Of a DNA stretch of 7,503 bases, positions 1 through 5,014 are shown one piece after another. The DNA comes from Gammaproteobacteria bacterium. Its GTDB lineage: Bacteria > Pseudomonadota > Gammaproteobacteria > J044. The stretch is from positions 1-7,503 of the forward strand of contig RFHG01000583.1 of assembly GCA_003696465.1 (NCBI GenBank), in the 5' to 3' direction. A program made the translations under genes and the position numbers. Positions within the stretch are counted from its first letter, which is position 1, and each line of letters begins with the position of its first letter. Under the pieces are notes generated by a model that was not told the DNA's origin, made no database searches, and saw only the letters and a program-made list of their open reading frames with translations.

Positions 1-93
1 CCCGGGGTGCCCTTTCTTTGCCCACTTTCTTTGGGCAAGCAAAGAAAGTGGGGCGCGCTCGCGAAAGCGAGTGTGCAATTCATTGATGAATGA
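1..93 (+). other. Possible 3' tail of a gene entering from the left, encoded by a repeat (uncertain)
   Basis: Frame 1 is open from the first base to a TGA at 91-93 and would encode a 30-residue tail ending in VQFIDE. No start codon can be assigned because the frame runs off the left edge. The other two forward frames are also open here, to 84-86 and 152-154. This stretch is mostly palindromic repeat, so open frames alone do not prove coding. If an upstream gene does read into it, the repeat would supply its C-terminus. I treat this as a possibility, not a gene call. Confidence 0.2.
21..52. repeat. Palindromic CTTTCTTTG-type intergenic repeat, 13-bp perfect stem
   Basis: CCCACTTTCTTTG (21-33) is exactly complementary to CAAAGAAAGTGGG (40-52) around a 6-nt loop. 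A second direct copy of CTTTCTTTG lies at 12-20, so the right arm could pair with either copy. TTGCCC (18-23) can also pair with GGGCAA (33-38), giving a mutually exclusive fold. A GNRA-looped hairpin, CTCGC-GAAA-GCGAG, follows at 58-71. From memory, similar palindromes are dispersed in many proteobacterial genomes; copy number in this genome cannot be seen from the window. No T-run follows either arm, so it is not a classical intrinsic terminator. Confidence 0.7.
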
Positions 94-141
94 TGACTAC
101 CCTGAATCCATTTCCTTGCTGACGCTACACACCGGTTGTGT

Positions 142-213
142 CGTGCCCGCGTAAGCGGGTACGAAACCTGCATAGCAGGAATCTTGCAAACCCGTCCTGG
201 ATTCACGATCCGG
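142..213. repeat. Cluster of small hairpins, REP-like intergenic repeat
   Basis: Three stem-loops follow one another. CGTGCCCGC (142-150) pairs with GCGGGTACG (155-163) across GTAA, with one G-T wobble. CCTGC (167-171) pairs with GCAGG (175-179) across ATA. CCTGGAT (196-202) pairs with ATCCGG (208-213) with one bulge. In addition, TGGATTCA at 198-205 is the exact inverted copy of TGAATCCA at 103-110, so the whole 103-213 stretch could be a single degenerate element. The CCCGC-GTAA-GCGGG core resembles the short GC-rich palindromes scattered in proteobacterial intergenic DNA. No gene is credible between 94 and 282. Confidence 0.45.
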
Positions 214-280
214 TGGAGAATATTCAGCTTATGCAGTCAGACTCGAAGCCCTGGTACTCGCAGAATCCACCAAGGCCCGG

Positions 281-315
281 CCTAAAAGAAAAGGGCCGCC
301 TGCAAGAGGCGGCCC
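281..315 (-). terminator. Intrinsic terminator of iscR
   Basis: GGGCCGCCT (293-301) and AGGCGGCCC (307-315) form a perfect 9-bp GC-rich stem with a 5-nt loop. Read on the minus strand it is followed directly by TTTTCTTTTAGG, a good U-rich tract. It lies 46 nt beyond the iscR stop codon. A strong Rho-independent terminator here means iscR is probably transcribed alone rather than leading an isc operon. The opposite strand has no T-run after the hairpin, so termination should be one-directional. Confidence 0.88.
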
Positions 316-361
316 AGCCAAACCGGAGTCTGGCAATGGCTACTGAAGGGTCGGTCCTGCC

Positions 362-838
362 TCAGGCAGCAAAGCGCCCGAACAACAGGTGGTGGCGCAG
401 GGCCTCGCGGCTCTGGCGGCGGGCGATTTCCTGCACCTCGGGACGCTCGACGAAATCGGCCAGGGTGATGCCGTCGAGGAAGTCGTAGAGGCGCTTGCTC
501 AGGTCCATCCACAGCTCATGCGTGAGGCAGCTCTCGCCATCCTGGCAGTTGCCTTCGCCCTTGCAACGGGTCATGTCGACGTTTTCGTCCACTGCGGTGA
601 TGATCTGGGCCACACTGATCTGGTTGGCGGGGCGGGCCAGGCGATAGCCGCCTCCGGGGCCGCGCACGCCTTCCACCAGGCCTGCCTTGCGCAGCTTGGC
701 GAAGAGCTGCTCGAGGTAGGACAGGGAGATGCCCTGGCACTGGGAGATGTCGGCCAGGGTCACGGGACCGGCGCTGCCGTAGATGGCCAGATCCATCATT
801 GCAGTGACTGCATAACGGCCTTTGGTTGAAAGTTTCAT
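362..838 (-). CDS. iscR: IscR, Rrf2-family [2Fe-2S] transcriptional regulator
   Basis: The 158-residue product matches E. coli IscR (162 residues) closely along its length. The N-terminal winged helix starts MKLSTKGRYAVTAMMD and includes the recognition segment GISLSYLEQLF (36-46) with Glu43, the residue linked in E. coli to discrimination between operator types. The wing motif VRGPGGGYRL spans 58-67. The cluster ligands Cys92, Cys98, Cys104 and His107 are all present at the E. coli positions, so it should bind [2Fe-2S]. The known family role is repression of isc genes from Type 1 sites when the cluster is loaded, plus control of Type 2 sites with or without cluster. The start ATG has only a modest AGGA (complement of 846-849), but the conserved N-terminus fixes it. 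The promoter carries two Type 1-like operators, predicting autorepression. A terminator follows, and no iscS, iscU or hscAB is seen downstream, which is unusual. Rrf2 relatives such as NsrR or CymR are less likely given the ligand pattern. Confidence 0.95.
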   Translation of the reverse strand: MKLSTKGRYAVTAMMDLAIYGSAGPVTLADISQCQGISLSYLEQLFAKLRKAGLVEGVRGPGGGYRLARPANQISVAQIITAVDENVDMTRCKGEGNCQDGESCLTHELWMDLSKRLYDFLDGITLADFVERPEVQEIARRQSREALRHHLLFGRFAA

Positions 839-886
839 GTGCGTTTCCTGCTCGTGATTCTCTAATAATGGTCATGAATGCCGGGT

Positions 887-911
887 ATTCCCGACTACTG
901 TGCTCAGGAAT
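887..911 (-). promoter_or_regulatory. IscR Type 1-like operator over the start site and -10 edge
   Basis: A second 25-bp site reads ATTCCCGACT, ACTGT, GCTCAGGAAT on the plus strand. By my count it agrees with the Type 1 consensus at 19 of 25 positions, and its ends (ATTCC and GGAAT) are exact inverted copies. Its centre (899) is 30 bp from the centre of the other site (929), close to three helical turns, so two dimers would lie on the same DNA face. It covers the predicted transcription start and touches the -10. Confidence 0.6.
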
Positions 912-937
912 ATATGATAACCGAGTAAAACAGTCAA
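909..937 (-). promoter_or_regulatory. sigma70-type promoter of iscR
   Basis: On the minus strand, TTGACT (complement of 932-937) is followed by exactly 17 nt and then TATATT (complement of 909-914). These match the -35 and -10 consensus in 5 of 6 positions each. Transcription would start near 902, giving an untranslated leader of roughly 60 nt before the iscR ATG at 838. Both elements are overlapped by IscR-type operators, consistent with repression by blocking RNA polymerase. Confidence 0.78.
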
Positions 938-941
938 GGTT
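917..941 (-). promoter_or_regulatory. IscR Type 1 operator, promoter-distal, over the -35
   Basis: Compared with the 25-bp E. coli Type 1 consensus (ATASYYGACT-RWWWY-AGTCRRSTAT), this site agrees at 21 of 25 positions by my count. It reads ATAACCGAGT, AAAAC, AGTCAAGGTT on the plus strand. The four misses are position 4, position 9 and positions 23-24. It covers the -35 hexamer, so binding by [2Fe-2S]-IscR should exclude RNA polymerase. The consensus is established knowledge; occupancy is inferred. Confidence 0.72.
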
Positions 942-977
942 TATCCTGCACTTTGTTCATGGGATTCGCGCAGGGGT

Positions 978-1006
978 TTGCCATGGCCGTACCAGCGCTC
1001 TATGCT
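978..1006 (+). promoter_or_regulatory. Putative promoter of the AIM24-family gene
   Basis: TTGCCA (978-983) and TATGCT (1001-1006) are separated by 17 nt and match the sigma70 hexamers at 5/6 and 4/6. Initiation would be near 1013, leaving about 25 nt of leader that contains the AAGGAG ribosome site. It lies about 40 bp from the nearer IscR operator, so direct IscR control of this gene is not obvious. Confidence 0.45.
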
Positions 1007-1024
1007 CCCTGCGCATTCATCCAC

Positions 1025-1030
1025 AAGGAG
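1025..1030 (+). promoter_or_regulatory. Shine-Dalgarno that fixes the AIM24-family start
   Basis: AAGGAG lies 7 nt before the ATG at 1038. The reading frame stays open further upstream, but those codons have no comparable ribosome site and the family homology begins at the 1038 start, so the shorter form is preferred. Confidence 0.8.
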
Positions 1031-1037
1031 ACGGGCC

Positions 1038-1826
1038 ATGAAGTGTCACGAGGTCGATTACGAGATCATCGGTACCAGCATGCAGATGGTGGAAGTGGAA
1101 CTGGACCCCGGCGAGACCGTCATTGCCGAGGCCGGGGCCATGAACTACATGGACGACGGCATCGAGTTCGAGACCCGCATGGGCGACGGCTCCGAGGCCG
1201 AGCAGGGCCTGATCGGCAAGCTGCTCAGCGCCGGCAAGCGCATGATGACCGGGGAGTCCCTGTTTCTGACCCATTTCACCAACCGGGGCGAGGGCAAACG
1301 GCGCGTGGCCTTTGCCTCCCCCTTCCCGGGCACCATCGTGCCCCTGGACATGGGCCGGCTCGGCCGGGATGTGCTGTGCCAGAAGGACAGCTTCCTGTGT
1401 GCCGCCCTCGGCACCCGGCTCGACATCGCCTTCAACAAACGCCTGGGGGCCGGGTTCTTTGGTGGCGAGGGCTTCATTCTGGAGCGCATCAGCGGCGATG
1501 GCATGGCCTTCATTCATGCCGGCGGCACGCTGGTGGAGAAGGAGCTGCGGGACGAGACCCTGCGCCTGGATACCGGCTGTCTGGTCGCCTTCACCGAGGG
1601 CATCGATTACGACATCGAGATGACACGCGGGCTCAAGAGCATGTTCTTCGGGGGCGAAGGGGTCTTTCTGGCCACTCTGCGCGGCACCGGCACCGTCTGG
1701 ATCCAGAGCCTGCCCTTCTCGCGCCTGGCCGACAGGATCCTGGCCCATGCGCCTTCGGCAGGCGGTTCGGATCAGGGTGAGGGTTCGGTACTGGGCGGCG
1801 TGGGCCGGCTGCTGGACGGCGACTGA
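1038..1826 (+). CDS. AIM24 / TIGR00266 family protein
   Basis: The 262-residue product matches the bacterial TIGR00266 (DUF124, AIM24) family by recognisable blocks. These are VELDPGETVIAEAGAMNYM (20-38), FFGGEGFILERISGDGMAF (140-158) and SMFFGGEGVFLATLRGTGTV (201-220), followed by WIQSLPFSRLAD. The two FFGGEG blocks are 63 residues apart and each begins a similar strand-rich segment, consistent with the beta-helical fold of the family. There is no signal peptide or transmembrane helix, so it should be cytosolic. The C-terminal 25 or so residues are glycine-rich and probably flexible. The yeast namesake AIM24 affects mitochondrial inner-membrane organisation; the bacterial role is not established and I assign none. 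The gene is divergent from iscR and convergent with the DUF1249 gene, 9 bp away. The family call is firm, the function open. Confidence 0.9.
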   Translation: MKCHEVDYEIIGTSMQMVEVELDPGETVIAEAGAMNYMDDGIEFETRMGDGSEAEQGLIGKLLSAGKRMMTGESLFLTHFTNRGEGKRRVAFASPFPGTIVPLDMGRLGRDVLCQKDSFLCAALGTRLDIAFNKRLGAGFFGGEGFILERISGDGMAFIHAGGTLVEKELRDETLRLDTGCLVAFTEGIDYDIEMTRGLKSMFFGGEGVFLATLRGTGTVWIQSLPFSRLADRILAHAPSAGGSDQGEGSVLGGVGRLLDGD

Positions 1827-1835
1827 AGCGCCGAC

Positions 1836-2327
1836 TCAGGCCTTGCCGGCCAGCTCCACGGGAGCCGTTTCCGGCGTGGCCGGAAACCGGTGTCCCTGGC
1901 GCAGCAGGTAGCCGAGCCACTTGTACAGAAAGCGGTTGAGCCGCCACTTGCAGAGCAGCATGCTGTCGAGGTCACTGGCAAAGCGCTGTGGCGAGAGGGT
2001 CTCGAAGCGGCAGGTACGGCTCAGCACTTCCGCCTGGCGGGCATCACGATACACACGCACCAGCAGGTCCGGCCGCAGGCGCGGCGCGCAATCGGGGCCG
2101 AAGTCATAGCTCAGCCACAGGGTCCAGGTGTGCCGGGTCCGTTCCACCACGCGCAGGTGCAGGTCGAGCCCGCCGGATACGCGCGAGACATGATGCCCCT
2201 GCAGGTGGAACAGCTCCGGCATCATCTGCCGCAGGCGGATGTAGTTGGCCTCGTACATGTCCATCAGGGCAGCGAAACTTCGCGGCACCGGACTGTGGCA
2301 GGCAGGGCAGATGTCCTTGACGATCAT
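1836..2327 (-). CDS. DUF1249 (YqiB-like) family protein with CPAC N-terminus
   Basis: The 163-residue product shows the DUF1249 pattern. MDMYEANYIRLRQMMPEL (22-39) corresponds to the MxxxCEMNFxQLRRLLP block of E. coli YqiB. A central strand-rich part has RTRHTWTLWLSYDF, then VRVYRDARQAEVL (90-102), and the C-terminus has NRFLYKWLGYLLRQGHRF, like the QFLADWLRYCLAHG of YqiB. Ahead of the domain lies a short segment with C7-P-A-C10-H, a half zinc-knuckle pattern that YqiB lacks. Start choice: ATG at 2327 begins just before CPAC. An in-frame ATG at 2396 would add 23 low-complexity residues overlapping the divergent promoter region, so I reject it. Neither start has a good ribosome site. No signal peptide or membrane helix is present. 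The molecular function of the family is unknown, and in this window the gene has no operon partner. Confidence 0.85.
   Translation of the reverse strand: MIVKDICPACHSPVPRSFAALMDMYEANYIRLRQMMPELFHLQGHHVSRVSGGLDLHLRVVERTRHTWTLWLSYDFGPDCAPRLRPDLLVRVYRDARQAEVLSRTCRFETLSPQRFASDLDSMLLCKWRLNRFLYKWLGYLLRQGHRFPATPETAPVELAGKA
1867..1887. repeat. Perfect 9-bp stem-loop between convergent genes
   Basis: GTTTCCGGC (1867-1875) pairs with GCCGGAAAC (1879-1887) across a 3-nt loop, and two more pairs form outside after a one-base bulge. It lies within the last codons of the DUF1249 gene, about 40 nt past the AIM24-family stop. No T-run follows on either strand, so it is at best a weak or non-classical terminator, or a structure protecting the 3' end of the AIM24-family transcript. 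Confidence 0.4.
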
Positions 2328-2334
2328 GCTGCCG

Positions 2335-2340
2335 ATTCTA
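2335..2340 (-). promoter_or_regulatory. Possible -10 element of the DUF1249 gene
   Basis: TAGAAT on the minus strand matches the -10 consensus at 5 of 6 positions. It would start transcription at about 2328, directly before the ATG at 2327, implying a leaderless or almost leaderless message. This would fit the lack of a ribosome site. No convincing -35 lies at 16-18 nt, so the call is weak. Confidence 0.25.
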
Positions 2341-2381
2341 TCATCCCCGCCCCCCGCTTCCGGCAACCGGCCATGGCGCGC

Positions 2382-2387
2382 TATGAT
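2382..2387 (+). promoter_or_regulatory. Possible -10 element of the GGDEF-EAL gene
   Basis: TATGAT matches the -10 consensus at 5 of 6 positions and lies 38 nt ahead of the ATG at 2426. The sequence 17-18 nt upstream (around 2358-2364) does not resemble a -35 hexamer. An activator or alternative sigma factor may be needed, or the true promoter is elsewhere in the 98-bp divergent gap. Confidence 0.3.
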
Positions 2388-2425
2388 GACCGGCACGATC
2401 CCGGCAGAGATGACCTGATCCTTCC

Positions 2426-5014
2426 ATGTCCACGCGCAGAGAGGAAATCCCCGCCCAGGCGGGCGACGAGGCCGAAGCAGGACTGCTCGACAGCCTGCGC
2501 AGTATCGTGCTGCGCTGGGATCCGCAAGGCCGCATCCGCTATATCAACCGCTACGGGGCCGAACTGTTCGGTTATGACCCCGATGAACTGATCGGGCGTC
2601 ATGTCATCGGCACCATTGTCGAGGAAACGGATTCCAGCGGGCGCGATCTGGCCTTCATGATCGAGGACATCACCCGCAATCCGGAGGCCTACGCCGACAA
2701 CGAAAACGAGAACATCACGGCTGACGGCCGCCGGCTCTGGATCCAGTGGTCCAATCGCTCGATACTCGATGATCAGGGACAGCTGCTGGAAATCCTCTCG
2801 GTAGGCCAGGACATGACGGAGCGGCGCATCGCCGAGCTGGCCCTGCGGGCCCTGGCCGCCAGCTCGCGCGACGGGGACCAGGGACTGTTCGAGCAAATGG
2901 TGCGCAATCTGGCCCAGGCCTACGATGCCCGGCACGCAATGATCGCGCTGATCGACACACAGGTCTCCGATGCGGATGCGGTGGGCTGGATGCAGACCGT
3001 GGCCCACGTGAAGGATGGTGCGCCCATGCCGCCACAGCGCTACCCGCTGCCGGGCTCGCCCTGCGCAGAGGTCCTGGCGCACGGCAGCCTGCTGCTGGCA
3101 TCGGGGGTGCGGACACGTTATCCGGACGACGCGATCCTGCAGGATCTCGGCATGGAAGGATACTACGGGGTCCGGCTGATGCTCAGTGATCACGTGGCCG
3201 GGCTGGTTGCGGTGTTCGACGATCAGCCGCTGCGCATACGTCCCTGGAATCGCGACCTGATTCACGTATTCGCGGACCGCATCACCTCCGAACTCGAGCG
3301 CCAGCAGCAGGAGTCGGAACAGCGGCTGGCTGCCGAGGTCTATCACAACTCCAACGAGGGTATCGTCATTACCGATGCCCGTTTGCGCATCGAGCGGGCC
3401 AACCGGGCCTTCGAGCGCATGGCCGGTCATTCCGAGGCGGAACTGATCGGCCATTCCGCCCTGCAGCTCGGGCGCACGGTAAACGAGCGTCGTGTCCTGC
3501 ATGACATGCTCAGGAGTCTGCGCGAGTACGGCTACTGGTGGGGAGAGGTCCAGTATCCGCGGCCGGATGGCAGTACCCTGCCCTGCTGGCTGTCGGTCAG
3601 CGGCATCCCCGATGGCGCGGGCGGCATTGCCCATTATGTGGCGCTGTTTACCGACATCAGCGAGCAGAAGCGCGCCCAGGAACGGATTCATCACCTGGCC
3701 CACCACGATACGCTCACCGGGCTGGCCAACCGCGGACGCTTTCTCGAGGCGCTGGACGAGGCATTGCGCAGCCACCAGATACTGGCCCTGCTGTACATCG
3801 ATCTGGACCGCTTCAAGCCGATCAACGACCGCCTGGGTCATGCCGCCGGCGATCAGGTGCTGCAGGAGGTGGCACGGCGCCTGCGCCACAGCGTGCGCAG
3901 CAACGACCTGCTGGCTCGCCTCGGTTGCGACGAATTCGCCCTGCTTCAGTCCGGGTTCGAAAGCCTTGAGGAAGCCCGGGCCTCGGCCGAACAGACCGCC
4001 AACCGCCTGCTGCGGGTTCTGACACGCACCTACCTGATAGAGGGCCAGGAGGCGCTGCTGTCGGCCAGTATCGGCATTGCCCTCACTGAGGGACAGAAAC
4101 CGATCCATGTCGAGGAACTGCTGTCGCAGGCCGATATTGCCATGTACCGCATCAAGCACCAGGGCCGCAACGGATTCCGTTTCTTCGAACCGGCCATGGC
4201 AGAACGGGTCCAGCGCCGGCTGGGCATCGAGGAACGGCTGCGCCGGGCGCTTGCGCAACAGCAGATTGGACTGCACCTGCAACCCATCCTCAACCTGGAC
4301 AGCAATCGCATCCACGTGGTGGAGGCGCTGGCCCGCTGGGACGACGGCATCGAGAGCAATATCGGCACGGAGGAATTCATACGCGTTGCCGAGGAAACCG
4401 GCCTGATCGTCCAGCTCGGCCAGCGTGTCATCGAGCGCACCCTGCAGGAGATGGGAAACTGGCGCCGCAAGGGAGTGGAGGTACGCGCCTCGATCAACCT
4501 GTCTCTGCGCCAGCTCGCCGAGCCCGACCTGGTAGTGCAGCTGGAACACGCGCTGCATCGTTTCGACATTCCGGCCGACCAGGTGGTGCTGGAGATCACC
4601 GAGAGTTCCATGATGGAGGATGCGGAACGGGCCCTCTCGATCCTCAATGCACTCGCCAATCTGGGTATCCGGCTTTCGATCGACGACTTTGGCACTGGTT
4701 ATTCATCACTGGCGCATTTGCGCCGCTTTCCCGTGCACTGCGTCAAGATCGATCGCAGTTTCGTGGAGGAAATCGATGGCCGCCCGGGAGCGCGCAACGA
4801 GATCGTGCGTGCCGCCGTGGCCATGGCCCACGGCATGGGGCTGAAGGTCGTGGCTGAAGGGGTGGCCACTCCGGCCCAGCGCGCCTTCCTCGCCTCGCTG
4901 CACTGCGACCAGATCCAGGGCTATCTCATCAGCCCGCCCCTGCCGCCGGAAGACTGCCTGCAGTTCGTGCGCGACTGGAACCAGACCGCGGCGGGTGCCT
5001 CAGATCACGCGTGA
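2426..5014 (+). CDS. PAS-GAF-PAS-GGDEF-EAL cyclic-di-GMP turnover protein
   Basis: This 862-residue soluble protein has, in order, PAS (about 22-135), GAF (about 150-290), PAS (about 302-418), GGDEF (about 421-585) and EAL (about 597-850). There is no transmembrane helix, so signals are sensed in the cytoplasm. In the GGDEF domain, the metal Asp459, the FKPIND segment (463-468) and the inhibitory RxxD site (Arg491-Asp494, five residues before the signature) are intact. The signature itself is GCDEF (500-504), with Cys for the second Gly. In the EAL domain, EALARW (633-638), Asn691, Glu723, DDFG (753-756), Lys774-Ile-Asp776, Glu811 and Gln831 are present, but the usual AEGVE reads AEGVA (Ala814). 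By family knowledge GGDEF makes c-di-GMP from GTP and EAL hydrolyses it to pGpG. The EAL half looks competent, while cyclase activity is uncertain. The ATG at 2426 lacks a clear Shine-Dalgarno. The 3' end overlaps hemN by 15 bp on the opposite strand. Confidence 0.95.
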   Translation: MSTRREEIPAQAGDEAEAGLLDSLRSIVLRWDPQGRIRYINRYGAELFGYDPDELIGRHVIGTIVEETDSSGRDLAFMIEDITRNPEAYADNENENITADGRRLWIQWSNRSILDDQGQLLEILSVGQDMTERRIAELALRALAASSRDGDQGLFEQMVRNLAQAYDARHAMIALIDTQVSDADAVGWMQTVAHVKDGAPMPPQRYPLPGSPCAEVLAHGSLLLASGVRTRYPDDAILQDLGMEGYYGVRLMLSDHVAGLVAVFDDQPLRIRPWNRDLIHVFADRITSELERQQQESEQRLAAEVYHNSNEGIVITDARLRIERANRAFERMAGHSEAELIGHSALQLGRTVNERRVLHDMLRSLREYGYWWGEVQYPRPDGSTLPCWLSVSGIPDGAGGIAHYVALFTDISEQKRAQERIHHLAHHDTLTGLANRGRFLEALDEALRSHQILALLYIDLDRFKPINDRLGHAAGDQVLQEVARRLRHSVRSNDLLARLGCDEFALLQSGFESLEEARASAEQTANRLLRVLTRTYLIEGQEALLSASIGIALTEGQKPIHVEELLSQADIAMYRIKHQGRNGFRFFEPAMAERVQRRLGIEERLRRALAQQQIGLHLQPILNLDSNRIHVVEALARWDDGIESNIGTEEFIRVAEETGLIVQLGQRVIERTLQEMGNWRRKGVEVRASINLSLRQLAEPDLVVQLEHALHRFDIPADQVVLEITESSMMEDAERALSILNALANLGIRLSIDDFGTGYSSLAHLRRFPVHCVKIDRSFVEEIDGRPGARNEIVRAAVAMAHGMGLKVVAEGVATPAQRAFLASLHCDQIQGYLISPPLPPEDCLQFVRDWNQTAAGASDHA

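Noticed and set aside
138..488. A 116-codon plus-strand frame crossing the repeats, the terminator and the end of iscR
   Set aside because: It has no ribosome site, no recognisable protein, and runs antisense into iscR through its terminator hairpin.
389..829. A 146-codon plus-strand frame opposite iscR
   Set aside because: iscR on the minus strand has complete family motifs and ligands; this is its antisense shadow.
978..1037. N-terminal extension of the AIM24-family protein
   Set aside because: The family homology begins at the 1038 ATG, which has a strong AAGGAG; the extension overlaps the likely promoter.
1867..1887. The stem-loop as a classical terminator of the AIM24-family gene
   Set aside because: No T-run follows on either strand and it sits within the convergent coding sequence, so it is listed only as a repeat.
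2381..4558. A 725-codon open frame on the minus strand opposite the GGDEF-EAL gene
   Set aside because: The plus strand encodes a clear multidomain protein here. In GC-rich DNA the antisense frame aligned with third-codon bias often stays open; its translation resembles no family.
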